Of a stretch of DNA of 64,000 nucleotides, positions 1 to 12,403 are shown one piece after another. This DNA comes from DATLGB01 sp963724135 (GTDB taxonomy: Bacteria; Actinomycetota; Thermoleophilia; Solirubrobacterales; Solirubrobacteraceae). The position numbers and the translations under genes are program-made. The DNA lies in NCBI GenBank assembly GCA_963724135.1, contig CAVRTA010000006.1, positions 1,425,795-1,489,794 on the forward strand. The letters are read 5' to 3'. Below the pieces are notes generated by a model that was not told the origin of the DNA, did no database searches, and saw nothing but the letters and a program-made list of their open reading frames with translations. The stretch's first letter is position 1. Every line of letters begins with the position of its first letter.

Positions 1-314
1 CCGGCGAGCCGCCGTTCACGGTCGCGCTCGGCGAGCACTCCGAGGAGGCCCTGTCGTTCGAGGAACTGCGCCGCAAGGTGCTCGAGGTCGCAGGCAAGGG
101 GGTCCGCCTCCAGCGTTTCAAGGGCCTGGGTGAGATGAACGCCGAGCAACTGCGCGCGACGACGATGGATCCGACCACGCGCACCCTCGCCCAGGTGACC
201 ATGGACGACGCGTTGGGCGCGGAAGAACTCTTCACCAAGCTCATGGGCGACAAGGTCGAGCCCCGCCGGGAGTTCATCGAAGAGAACGCGCGAGCCGCCA
301 GCCTGGACGTTTAG
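1..314 (+). CDS. gyrB: DNA gyrase subunit B, C-terminal end (partial)
   Basis: Only the last ~104 codons are present; the reading frame is open from base 3 and ends in TAG at 312-314. The text LQRFKGLGEMNAEQLRATTM, then DPTTRTLAQV and LMGDKVEPRREFIEENA, is the invariant C-terminal TOPRIM/GyrB tail that contacts GyrA and DNA. GyrB supplies the ATPase for negative supercoiling by the A2B2 gyrase in the cytoplasm. The stop lies 3 bases before the gyrA ATG, so the two subunits are almost certainly cotranscribed and translationally coupled. Nothing unusual is visible in the part present. Family assignment is very secure; domains upstream lie outside the window. Confidence 0.97.
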   Translation, partial: GEPPFTVALGEHSEEALSFEELRRKVLEVAGKGVRLQRFKGLGEMNAEQLRATTMDPTTRTLAQVTMDDALGAEELFTKLMGDKVEPRREFIEENARAASLDV

Positions 315-317
315 CGG

Positions 318-4106
<3,789 letters not shown>

Positions 4107-4113
4107 CCACCCG

Positions 4114-4137
4114 CACGACGCCCGCCTCGGCGTCGTG
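4114..4137 (+). terminator. Hairpin after gyrA
   Basis: A perfect 9-bp stem (cacgacgcc / ggcgtcgtg) with a 6-base loop starts 8 bases after the gyrA stop codon. There is no real T-tract, only TGTAAT afterwards, which is common for actinobacterial terminators. It probably ends the gyrB-gyrA transcript; it also sits directly before a TAATCT hexamer that could be the -10 box of the next transcript. Confidence 0.5.
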
Positions 4138-4155
4138 TAATCTCGGACGTACCAG

Positions 4156-4242
4156 AGAAAGGAGGTGGTCCGAAGTTGAGTGACAGTTCTTACGGGACCC
4201 TGGAGGTGTCCGGCCGCTAGCCGGATCCGAGCTCGGACCACC
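4156..4242 (+). promoter_or_regulatory. Extended Shine-Dalgarno with a sequestering downstream arm
   Basis: Bases 4156-4171 (AGAAAGGAGGTGGTCC) can pair with the whole actinobacterial 16S rRNA 3' tail (GGAUCACCUCCUUUCU) over 16 consecutive positions, 15 Watson-Crick and one G-U. Bases 4164-4173 (ggtggtccga) are also perfectly complementary to 4233-4242 (tcggaccacc), so part of the ribosome site can be locked in a 10-bp stem. Between the arms lie the short ORF at 4176-4220 and a small stem-loop (ccggc/gccgg, 4210-4224). A TAATCT hexamer at 4138-4143 is a plausible -10 box. The mutually exclusive pairing suggests a translation-responsive switch; this is an inference from sequence only. Confidence 0.5.
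4176..4220 (+). CDS. Short leader-like ORF, 14 codons
   Basis: Starting at TTG 10 bases after the GGAGG core of an exceptionally strong Shine-Dalgarno, an open frame encodes (M)SDSSYGTLEVSGR and stops at TAG. I do not recognise the peptide from a characterised family. Being enclosed by the two arms of a 10-bp long-range stem (4164-4173 with 4233-4242) and followed by a strong hairpin at 4358-4392, it resembles a leader peptide whose translation could alter RNA folding. The start codon is uncertain, and the ORF could be chance; the main support is the quality of the ribosome site. Confidence 0.4.
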   Translation: MSDSSYGTLEVSGR

Positions 4243-4357
4243 GGGCTCGGCCGCTGGATAGGCCAGCGGAATCCAGACCGAGACACCCGCCTCGTCGGTG
4301 CCGGGATTCGTCCCTCCGGCGTGCGTATCCGGCGTGGTGCTCAGTCCAGCAACATTG

Positions 4358-4392
4358 CGAAGGGCGGGGAGGCGTCGACTCCCCGCCCTTCG
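4358..4392 (+). terminator. 13-bp perfect hairpin before the M15 peptidase gene
   Basis: Left arm cgaagggcgggga (4358-4370) and right arm tccccgcccttcg (4380-4392) pair without mismatch around the loop ggcgtcgac. It is followed by ACCTTTAATG, a weak T-run. It lies 15 bases before the GTG of the next gene. It either ends a short RNA that starts near 4150 or acts as an attenuator for the peptidase gene. Confidence 0.55.
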
Positions 4393-4407
4393 ACCTTTAA
4401 TGAGGGT

Positions 4408-5028
4408 GTGCTGAGCCTGCTGGCAGCGGCGATCGCGGTGGCGGCCCCCGCGCCCGCGCCGCACTTCGACTTCCGGGTGCAGCCGCCGCCGCGCCGCCGG
4501 ATGGTCGGCGTTTCGTGGCGCGAGGGGTGCCCGGTGGCGCTGCGCCGGCTGCGCTACCTCGAGCTCGATCACTGGAGCTTCCGCGGGCGTGAGAAGCAGG
4601 GTGAGATGGTCGTGCACCGCGACGCCGTCCCGGCGATGCGCCTGGTGTTTCGCACGCTCTTCCGCCACCGCTTCCCGATCCGCCGCATGCGCCTGGTCGA
4701 CGACTACGGGGGCAGCGACTTCGACTCGATCGAGGCCGACAACAGCTCCGCGTTCAACTGCCGCAACGTCGCGGGCTCGGACCGCTGGTCCCAGCACGCC
4801 TATGGCCGCGCGATCGACGTCAACCCGATCGAGAACCCGTACGTGCACGCGGACGGGACCACATCGCACCCCGCCTCGGAGCCCTACGTGGACCGGACCA
4901 GGCGCCGCAAGGGGATGGCTCGCCGCCGCGGTGTGCTGGTGAAGGCGTTCAAGCGGGCCGGCTGGGCGTGGGGCGGCCTGTGGTCACCGGCCCGGGACTA
5001 CCAGCACTTCAGCGCGACGGGAACCTAG
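4408..5028 (+). CDS. Secreted M15 family D-Ala-D-Ala carboxypeptidase-like protein
   Basis: A 206-residue exported zinc peptidase of the VanY/M15 type, expected to trim stem peptides of peptidoglycan outside the cell. A short hydrophobic signal (LLAAAIAVAAPAPA) follows the GTG chosen as start; upstream in-frame codons lie inside the hairpin region and are unlikely. The core shows DDYGGSDF, the zinc motif SQHAYGRAIDVNP (His and Asp ligands, residues ~130-142) and the third ligand in DYQHF near the C-terminus. W-S-P-A-R-D before it is typical of the family. The gene stands alone on this strand, behind a structured leader, and its 3' end overlaps the convergent RTX-like gene by 20 bases. Substrate preference cannot be told. 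Confidence 0.82.
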   Translation: MLSLLAAAIAVAAPAPAPHFDFRVQPPPRRRMVGVSWREGCPVALRRLRYLELDHWSFRGREKQGEMVVHRDAVPAMRLVFRTLFRHRFPIRRMRLVDDYGGSDFDSIEADNSSAFNCRNVAGSDRWSQHAYGRAIDVNPIENPYVHADGTTSHPASEPYVDRTRRRKGMARRRGVLVKAFKRAGWAWGGLWSPARDYQHFSATGT

Positions 5029-5992
5029 CCGACCACGCCGTCTTCGGGATGCCGGCGCCCCACACCCCGGCATCGACGATCGACCGGCGCGAGGAGCGGT
5101 GAAGCCGCTTGAGGCGCACGCGCACGGTGACTCGGCCCGACCCGCCGAAGGTCCCGCGCCCGAGCACGCGGCGGTCACGCTGCCGGCGCAGCACGATCGC
5201 GCCCTCGCAGGGACCCGGGCACTCCAGGACGTAACGCAGCTCGCGATCGCCCACGGGCGACCCGATCGGGGACAGCACGAGCCGGCGGTTGCGCAGCGCC
5301 TCGCAGCCCGACGTGAGGTAGTCCAGGCGCACGGCGGCGTTCTGGACGATGTCCTCGTCCCCGCGGCCGCATCCGAAGCTGTCGGTGCCGTCGCCGCCGA
5401 CGAGGACGTCGTCACCGCGGCCGCCGCTGAGCTCGCTCCCCCCCGCGCCTGCGAGCAGGGTGTCGTTGCCGCCGCGCCCCACCAGCAGGTCAGCGCCAGC
5501 GCTCGTGCCGCCGGCGTCGATGACGTTGTCGGCCGCCGTGCCGTAGAGCTTGTCCTGGCCGCGCCCGCCCGCGATGTTCTCGAAGCCGGTCGTCGTGTCC
5601 CCGCCGTCGATCCCCGGGTCGGCGAGATCGACGACGAGGTCCTCGGTGCGCGTTTCATAGTTGAGCGTGTCGACGCCTTCGCCGCCGTGGAAGGTGTCGG
5701 CCTCGGGCAGCGACTCGATCGAGTCGTCGCCGTCGCCCAGTTCCGCCCAGACGCTCCCCGCGGTGCAGGTCACGCGCTGCAGATCGATGGCGTTGCAGCC
5801 GTCCTCGACGGCGATCTCGGCGCCGAGGTCGGTCAGCGTGATCTGCCCGCCCTGCGCGACCAGCCCGACCCGGTTGGCCTCCGCCGGCCCGGCGACGTAG
5901 TGCAGGCGCCCGTCGTCGACCCGCGCCGTCGCCGCGCCGGCGGCACCGGGTGCGGCCAGCACCAGCATCAGCGCGGCAAGCCAGGCTCTCAT
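5009..5992 (-). CDS. Secreted RTX-like calcium-binding repeat protein (1)
   Basis: A 327-residue exported protein. The ATG at 5992 gives a clean signal peptide (MRAWLAALMLVLAAPGAAGA); a GTG 21 bases upstream is possible, but a TACACAAT promoter-like stretch lies over it, suggesting a leaderless mRNA from the ATG. After an N-terminal module with NRVGLVAQGGQITLTDLGAE and two Cys come RTX-type nonapeptide repeats (GDGDD, GGEGVDTLNYE, GGRGQDKLYG, GRGGNDTLLAG, GGRGDDVLVGG), which bind calcium in a parallel beta-roll. The C-terminus is a basic beta module rich in RVTVRVRLKRL. No type I secretion genes are nearby, so Sec export is more likely than toxin secretion. The same architecture recurs twice at 39.5-41.8 kb. 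Function unknown. Confidence 0.8.
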   Translation of the reverse strand: MRAWLAALMLVLAAPGAAGAATARVDDGRLHYVAGPAEANRVGLVAQGGQITLTDLGAEIAVEDGCNAIDLQRVTCTAGSVWAELGDGDDSIESLPEADTFHGGEGVDTLNYETRTEDLVVDLADPGIDGGDTTTGFENIAGGRGQDKLYGTAADNVIDAGGTSAGADLLVGRGGNDTLLAGAGGSELSGGRGDDVLVGGDGTDSFGCGRGDEDIVQNAAVRLDYLTSGCEALRNRRLVLSPIGSPVGDRELRYVLECPGPCEGAIVLRRQRDRRVLGRGTFGGSGRVTVRVRLKRLHRSSRRSIVDAGVWGAGIPKTAWSARFPSR

Positions 5993-6011
5993 GACGATTG
6001 TGTACCCACTC

Positions 6012-6044
6012 ACTTCACAAAAGGGACGGACCCTTTTGTGAAGT
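6012..6044 (-). terminator. 14-bp perfect palindromic terminator
   Basis: acttcacaaaaggg (6012-6025) pairs perfectly with cccttttgtgaagt (6031-6044) around a 5-base loop. It begins within the stop codon of the HNH gene and precedes the RTX-like gene. The internal T4 and A4 tracts would let it work in either direction. Its low GC and perfection stand out in this GC-rich region. Confidence 0.75.
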
Positions 6045-6637
6045 CAGGCGGCCTGGAGGTAGGGGATCCAGGGTGCTGGGATCGTTGGTGAGGCGAGCTG
6101 GATGAAGACCTGGGATCCCGGCACGCGGGGCTTCATGCGCGGATGCATGTTGACCTGGTGCGGCAGGCGGTCGCCCTTGCGCCGGTTGCAGGGAGCGCAG
6201 GAGGCGACGATGTTGTCCCAGGTCGACCCGCCGCCCTTCGAGCGCGGGATCACGTGGTCGACGGTCAGTGCGGTGCGCGCACCGCAGTACTGGCATTCCC
6301 ACCGGTCGCGTGCGAAGACCGCGCGCCGGGTGATCTTGCGCCGGTGGGGGTCGCGCGGCACGCGGACGTAGGTGATCAGCCGGATCACGTGCGGCCGGGG
6401 CAGCGCGCCGCGGGCCCAGTGCAGCTCGGTGTCGCCGCGCTCGATGACCTCGGCCTTCTCCTTGAGCAGCAGCACGGTCGCGCGCCGGACCGTGCAGACG
6501 TTGATCGGCTCGAACGTCGCGTTGAGCACGAGCACACGACCACCCGACCAGCGCGAGGCGCCGGAGTTTGGTCCGTGTCGCCGGTGATCGTCCAGAAGCG
6601 ACACGGACCCCAGTGGCCCTGGGAGTACGGTGCTCAT
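6044..6637 (-). CDS. HNH endonuclease family protein
   Basis: A 197-residue protein of the widespread actinobacterial HNH family. The N-terminal part carries VLVLNATFEPINVCTVRRA and LLLKEKAEVIERGD, typical of this group. The C-terminal HNH core (~residues 115-160) has CQYCG, LTVDHVIPRSKGG (the HNH His pair region), WDNIVASC and APCNRRKGD, giving two zinc-knuckle Cys pairs. Such proteins cut or nick DNA, but the cellular role of this chromosomal subfamily is not established. The annotated ATG adds ~30 unconserved residues; a GTG at VLVLNATFEP is a possible alternative start. It ends in a strong palindromic terminator and stands alone between pheA and the RTX-like gene. Confidence 0.85.
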   Translation of the reverse strand: MSTVLPGPLGSVSLLDDHRRHGPNSGASRWSGGRVLVLNATFEPINVCTVRRATVLLLKEKAEVIERGDTELHWARGALPRPHVIRLITYVRVPRDPHRRKITRRAVFARDRWECQYCGARTALTVDHVIPRSKGGGSTWDNIVASCAPCNRRKGDRLPHQVNMHPRMKPRVPGSQVFIQLASPTIPAPWIPYLQAA

Positions 6638-6674
6638 GGGAGAAGCGCCGCCAGTCTACCTGCCGGACTCGCGG

Positions 6675-7514
6675 TCAGCCGCCGGGGTAGGAGCCCAGGA
6701 CCCGCACCGTCTCCGCTGAGTCCGCCAGCGCCTCGATCGCCTCGGTGACCGGGCCGCCGTCACCGGGAGACGCCGCTCCCTCGAGGTCGGCGAAGAACAT
6801 GTAGTGCCCGAGCCCCAGCCGGCGGGGGCGTGACTCGATACGCGTCAGCGACACGCCGCGGAACGCGAACTCCGACAGGCAGCGCACCAGCCAGCCCGGC
6901 GACTCGTCCCCCGCCCCCCACCAGACGACGCTGGTCTTGTCCGGCGTGCCCATCGGCTCCGTGCCGGTCGGGGCGACCCAGACGAAGCGGGTCGCGTTGT
7001 CCTCGGAGTCCTCCACGCCCTCGAGCAGGACCACCCCGCCGTGGAGCTCCGCCGCCAGAGCGGGGCCGAGCGCGACGATCGGCTCCTCGCTGGCGACCAC
7101 GATCCGGACCGCCTCGGCGGTCGACGGCACCGCCATCACCCCCGCCTGCGGCATGCGGGCGCGCACGAAGCGCTGGCACTGCGCGTTGGCCTGCGGATGC
7201 GAGAGGACCGCCTCCACGGCGTCGAGCTCGAGCGGCGCCCGCGCGATCAGGGCGTGGCGGATCGGGTGGACGACCTCGCCGACGATGCGGACGGCGCCGG
7301 TCTCGAAGGCGAGCGCGTCCAGCGTCGGCCCGACCGCACCCTCGCTGGAGTTCTCGATCGGGACGAGGGCCCGCTCGACGACGGCCCCCTCGACCGCCGC
7401 GATCGCGTCGAACACGGTCGGCGCGGGCACCGGCTCCCAGTCCTGCGCGCGCGCATCGGACAGCAGGGCGGCGTGCGAGTACGTCCCCTCCGGCCCGAGG
7501 AACGCTGCCCGCAC
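6675..7514 (-). CDS. pheA: Prephenate dehydratase
   Basis: Converts prephenate to phenylpyruvate, the committed step to phenylalanine. The 279-residue protein opens with AAFLGPEGTYSHAAL, has VPIENSSEGAV, and the catalytic-region motif EDNATRFVWV (the conserved T-R-F). A C-terminal ACT regulatory domain contains SLTRIESRPRR (the ESRP phenylalanine-binding motif) and GHYMFFADLEG, so feedback inhibition by phenylalanine is expected. It is monofunctional (no chorismate mutase domain). The GTG start shares one base with the TAG of the DUF4446 gene upstream (TAGTG), indicating translational coupling. Confidence 0.95.
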   Translation of the reverse strand: MRAAFLGPEGTYSHAALLSDARAQDWEPVPAPTVFDAIAAVEGAVVERALVPIENSSEGAVGPTLDALAFETGAVRIVGEVVHPIRHALIARAPLELDAVEAVLSHPQANAQCQRFVRARMPQAGVMAVPSTAEAVRIVVASEEPIVALGPALAAELHGGVVLLEGVEDSEDNATRFVWVAPTGTEPMGTPDKTSVVWWGAGDESPGWLVRCLSEFAFRGVSLTRIESRPRRLGLGHYMFFADLEGAASPGDGGPVTEAIEALADSAETVRVLGSYPGG

Positions 7515-8038
7515 TAGGTCTCCAGCACGCGCGAGCCGAGCTCGCCCGCCAGCGCGAGCCGCACGGCCTCGGCCTCCTCGGGCGACAGCTCGAGCTCGCC
7601 CTCCCCGCCGACGAGGAGCTTGCAGTACAGCCGCGCCGACTCGCGGTGCGCGATCGACGACAGCACGACGCCGTTGTGCTCGGCGTCGAGCAGTGCCAGC
7701 GTGGTCGACTGGTGCCCGGACAGCTCGCCGTAGGCGTCGTAGCGCACGAGCGCGCGGTAGGCGAGCGCGCCGTCGAGCCGGTGCTCGGCGACGCCCATGC
7801 GCTGGTCGAGCGCCGCCGCCGTCTGCTGGACGGACGCCTGCAGGGAGTCGAAGGCCTGGTGCAGCCGCGACGCGTGGTCGACGAGGTCCTCCGTGCGGTC
7901 GGGGCCGAGGATGACCTTCTGCGCCGCCCGGACCCGGCGCAGCCGCAGGCTCAGAACGAGTACGCCGAGGAGCGCGAGCACCGCGACCCCCGCTGCCGCC
8001 AGCGCGACGATCCCGGGACCGTTCGAGAAGTCGCTCAC
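7514..8038 (-). CDS. DUF4446 family membrane-anchored protein
   Basis: A 174-residue protein with one N-terminal membrane helix (GIVALAAAGVAVLALLGVLVLSL, broken here in description at residues ~9-31), a heptad-like stretch (DLVDHASRLHQAFDSLQASV) and the DUF4446 signature VRYDAYGELSGHQSTTLALL followed by GVVLSSIAHRESARLYCKLL and a closing LSPEEAEAVRLAL. The family is common next to housekeeping genes in Gram-positives but has no assigned function. It lies between a membrane-anchored Ig-like protein gene and pheA, with a one-base overlap to pheA. Cytoplasmic C-terminus is likely. Confidence 0.85.
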   Translation of the reverse strand: MSDFSNGPGIVALAAAGVAVLALLGVLVLSLRLRRVRAAQKVILGPDRTEDLVDHASRLHQAFDSLQASVQQTAAALDQRMGVAEHRLDGALAYRALVRYDAYGELSGHQSTTLALLDAEHNGVVLSSIAHRESARLYCKLLVGGEGELELSPEEAEAVRLALAGELGSRVLET

Positions 8039-8056
8039 GAGCGCGCAGGGTAGGCG

Positions 8057-9172
8057 CTACTCGAACAGGACGTTGTACGTGGCCTTGTTGTTGTCGAGCT
8101 TCTTCTCGCCCGGGACGGGCTTGACCTCGACGTTGACGGCGTAGACGTCGGCGACCGGGTCGCCCGACAGCGGGATCGTGACCGTCGCCGATTCGCCGTT
8201 GGCGATCGTGTCGACGGTCTCCTTGCCGGTGATGTCCTTGCCCGACCCACCGCTCAGCGTCACCTGGACGACGACGTCGAACTCGGTGTTCTCGCCCTGG
8301 TTGGCGAACTCGACCACGACATCGGAGGCGCCGGACAGGGGCACGCGGTTCGAGCTCCCCTCACCCGGGGTCAGCTGCACGCCGTTGATGGTCGTCGAGG
8401 TCAGGCCGTTCCCGTGCAGGCCCGGCGCGACGGGCTGGTTGCCGCGGCCGCGGCCGCCGGTGTTGACCAGGCGGGTGCCGAGCTGGTCGGCGACGAACTC
8501 CGGCTGTAGCCACGAGAACCCGGGCAGGAACCCCGTGGTCGCGGCGGGGTCGGAGACGACGTCGTTCTCCTTGAGCGCGTCGCGCAGGAGCGGGGTCACC
8601 CGCGAGCGCACGAGCACGTCGGCGGCGAGGAACGCCTGCATCTGGCCGGCGACGCCCTCGATGGCCTCGTTGGCGACGTCGCCCTCGTTGCCTAGCGCGG
8701 TTGTTATCTGCCCGGCGATGAACTGGAGCGCGTCGCGGCGCAGTTCGAGCGCGATCAGCAGCGACTCCTGCGCACCCGTCACCTCGCCGGGGGTCGACAG
8801 CCGCTCGGCCTGGTTGAGGTTCGTGTCCGCGGTCGCCCGCAGCGACGAGATCTGCGACGAGAGATCCTCGGGGCCCTGGCTGGCCGCCTGGGCGAGGGTC
8901 TCGAAGAACACCGCGCCCACGTCGTCGTCGGAGGCGCTGACGATCGAGCTGACCTGGTCGTTGTAGTTGCGCAGCGCGTTCTTGCGGCGCGAGTCCTGGC
9001 AGGCGTTGATGACGACGCCGAGGAAGATCAGCAGCAGCAGGCCGACGCCGATCGCCACGGCGCGGCGCGTCCACACCGTCTGCGAATCGAGGCGTGTCCC
9101 GCCCGCCGGAGCGGTGCGGCGGGGCCGTGGGGCCCTGCGTGTCGGCTCGTCATCCTCGTCGAAGAAGGACAC
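8057..9172 (-). CDS. Membrane-anchored protein with C-terminal CARDB-like Ig domain
   Basis: A 371-residue protein with GTG start. The cytoplasmic N-terminus is acidic then Arg-rich (residues 1-35), followed by a single membrane helix (AIGVGLLLLIFLGVVIN, ~40-58). The extracellular part has a long helical region (60-230) with AQAASQGPEDLSSQISSLRA, a Gly/Arg linker, and a C-terminal beta domain (VVVEFANQGENTEFDVVVQV ... NGESATVTIPL ... NNKATYNVLFE) that resembles CARDB cell-adhesion-type domains. I do not recognise a named family for the helical part. The gene is divergent from the first kinase gene and heads the DUF4446-pheA run 18 bases upstream, so it may share their transcript. Confidence 0.7.
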   Translation of the reverse strand: MSFFDEDDEPTRRAPRPRRTAPAGGTRLDSQTVWTRRAVAIGVGLLLLIFLGVVINACQDSRRKNALRNYNDQVSSIVSASDDDVGAVFFETLAQAASQGPEDLSSQISSLRATADTNLNQAERLSTPGEVTGAQESLLIALELRRDALQFIAGQITTALGNEGDVANEAIEGVAGQMQAFLAADVLVRSRVTPLLRDALKENDVVSDPAATTGFLPGFSWLQPEFVADQLGTRLVNTGGRGRGNQPVAPGLHGNGLTSTTINGVQLTPGEGSSNRVPLSGASDVVVEFANQGENTEFDVVVQVTLSGGSGKDITGKETVDTIANGESATVTIPLSGDPVADVYAVNVEVKPVPGEKKLDNNKATYNVLFE

Positions 9173-9295
9173 CGTGGTCGGCCTTTCGGTTCACGGGTCG
9201 GCCAGAGTATGCCTGTAGACCCGGCGTGCCCGTCCGTTCGCCATAACTGTGCGAACGCCTGCAAGGTTCCCCGCGCGCGCGTCGAACCTGGTCCC

Positions 9296-10948
<1,653 letters not shown>

Positions 10949-10965
10949 CGAGGCGGGGTACATGT

Positions 10966-11715
10966 ATGAGCTTGCTCAAGAACCTGGAGTCCAAGCTGGC
11001 CGGCCTCGTCGAGGGGACGTTCTCGCGCGCCTTCAAGTCCGAGGTGCGTCCCGTCGAGATCGCCCGCAAGCTGGCCCGGGAGCTCGACCAGAACAAGGTC
11101 GTCTCGGTTTCGCGCACCTACGTTCCCAACGAGTACACGGTCTGGCTGTCGACGCGTGACCGCGAGCAGTTCCGCGGGTATGAGGACGACCTGCGCGACG
11201 AGCTGAGCGCCTACCTCCTCGAGCACGCGCGCCGCGAGCGCGTCGCCTTCATGACCCGTCCCGAGATCAGCTTCGAGACCGACGAGCGCCTGCGCCTGGG
11301 CGAGTTCGGCATCCAGGCGCGGCTGGTCCGGCCCGACGAGGAGGGCGTCGCGCGCGGCGAGGCCGGGCACACGTCCGTCTACTCGACCGCCAAGCGCATC
11401 GCCGAGCCGCTGGCGGAGGCGACCGAGAGCAGCCGCGGCCGCGCGCAGCTCCGCCACGAGGGGCGCGCGACGATCCTCTCGGCCTCCGGGGCGGTCCTCG
11501 GCCGCAGCCGCGAGTGCGATCTCGTCGTCTCCGACGAGAACGTCTCGCGCAAGCATGCGGAGGTGATGCCGTCGGGCAGCCAGTGGATCGTGCGCGACCT
11601 CGGCTCGACCAACGGCGTCAAGGTCAACGGCCGCCGCATCCGCGATGCCCAGCCGTTGCGCGACGGTGACACCATCCAGCTCGGCCTGTCCGAGATCACG
11701 TTCGAGACGGGCTGA
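10966..11715 (+). CDS. fhaA: FhaA: DUF3662 plus FHA domain protein
   Basis: A 249-residue phosphothreonine reader. Residues 1-125 form the FhaA N-terminal DUF3662 domain (SLLKNLESKLAGLVEGTFSR, VRPVEIARKLARELDQ, VPNEYTVWLS). A linker leads to the FHA domain from ~165: GAVLGRSRECDLVVSDENVS, RKHAEV and DLGSTNGVKVNGRRI hold the usual Gly-Arg, Ser and Asn-Gly phosphothreonine contacts. In mycobacteria FhaA binds phosphorylated MviN and regulates peptidoglycan synthesis; the same is likely here given the neighbours. Much shorter than the mycobacterial protein because the Pro-rich linker is short. Confidence 0.93.
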   Translation: MSLLKNLESKLAGLVEGTFSRAFKSEVRPVEIARKLARELDQNKVVSVSRTYVPNEYTVWLSTRDREQFRGYEDDLRDELSAYLLEHARRERVAFMTRPEISFETDERLRLGEFGIQARLVRPDEEGVARGEAGHTSVYSTAKRIAEPLAEATESSRGRAQLRHEGRATILSASGAVLGRSRECDLVVSDENVSRKHAEVMPSGSQWIVRDLGSTNGVKVNGRRIRDAQPLRDGDTIQLGLSEITFETG

Positions 11716-11724
11716 GGTGCGCTG

Positions 11725-12207
11725 ATGGAACTCGACCCCGTCGCCGTCGCCCTCAAGTTCGGGTTCATCGTCGTGCTGTACCTGTTCCTGCTCTGGGTCG
11801 CGCGCTCGGCGCTGCGCGACCTGCGCGGGACAGGCGGCGCGGTGGCCGGGCCCGAGTACGACGACGCCACCGCGATGCACCGTGCCGGCTCCGTCCTCGA
11901 CGCGGCAGCGGGCATGCCGCGCCTGCGGGTCGAGACGGCGCCGGGCCTGCGGGCGGGCGCGGTGTACGACCTGTCCGACGGCGCTCTGCTCGGGCGCGGG
12001 TCCGACGCCGACATCGTCCTCGAGGACTCCTTCTCGAGCTCCCGCCACGCCCGGCTGACCCCGCACGGCGACGCGATCGTGCTCGAGGACCTGGGCTCGA
12101 CCAACGGGACCTACCTCAACGAGGAGCCCCTCTCCGGTCCGCAGCCCCTGCACGACGGCGACCGGATCAAGATCGGCAGCTCCGAGTTCCTCTTCGAACG
12201 ACAGTGA
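11725..12207 (+). CDS. fhaB: FhaB: membrane-anchored FHA domain protein
   Basis: A 160-residue protein with one N-terminal membrane helix (ALKFGFIVVLYLFLLWVARS) and a C-terminal FHA domain: GALLGRGSDADIVLEDSFSS, SRHARL, DLGSTNGTYLNEE. It matches FhaB/FipA, an FHA protein that links Ser/Thr kinases to the division site in mycobacteria. It follows fhaA by 9 bases and precedes pstP across an unusually structured 196-base gap. The pattern fhaA-fhaB-pstP is conserved across actinobacteria, so the assignment is firm. Confidence 0.93.
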   Translation: MELDPVAVALKFGFIVVLYLFLLWVARSALRDLRGTGGAVAGPEYDDATAMHRAGSVLDAAAGMPRLRVETAPGLRAGAVYDLSDGALLGRGSDADIVLEDSFSSSRHARLTPHGDAIVLEDLGSTNGTYLNEEPLSGPQPLHDGDRIKIGSSEFLFERQ

Positions 12208-12209
12208 CT

Positions 12210-12392
12210 CCGTCCGCGACCCTCGCACCACACTCCCGGGCGCCGATCATCGGCTGGCGGCACGGTCTCGCTTCGCTCGCCACCGGGCTTCGCCCTCCGC
12301 ACCCCTCGATGTGCCAGTGGCACACCTTCGGGGCTGCGTCCTTGCCAGCCGCCGCCGGCATCCCGGGGTCGCGGCACGAGGGCCACGGACGG
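12210..12392 (+). repeat. Large imperfect inverted repeat between fhaB and pstP
   Basis: The 196-base gap folds on itself: 12210-12225 pairs with 12377-12392 (14 of 16 positions), cccggg 12235-12240 with 12362-12367, and cggctggc 12251-12258 with gccagccg 12344-12351. A further hairpin gtgcc-agt-ggcac lies at 12311-12323 in the apical part, next to TTCGC repeats (cgcttcgctcgcc, gggcttcgccc). It interrupts a cluster whose other genes abut or overlap. It could be a REP-like element, a structured RNA or a partial terminator separating the fha and pstP parts. No open frame in it has coding character. Confidence 0.6.
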
Positions 12393-12403
12393 GATCACGG
12401 GTG

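Noticed and set aside
4107..4400. Possible tRNA genes after gyrA
   Set aside because: The hairpins here do not form a cloverleaf; no T-loop (GTTCGA) or acceptor stem could be matched.
5009..5992. RTX toxin/hemolysin
   Set aside because: Only repeat text is present; no pore-forming or lipase domain, no activating acyltransferase, and no type I exporter near any of the three RTX-like genes. They carry Sec signals.
12311..12403. An upstream in-frame extension of pstP
   Set aside because: It would translate the inverted repeat and has no similarity to PstP; the ATG at 12404 gives the conserved N-terminus.
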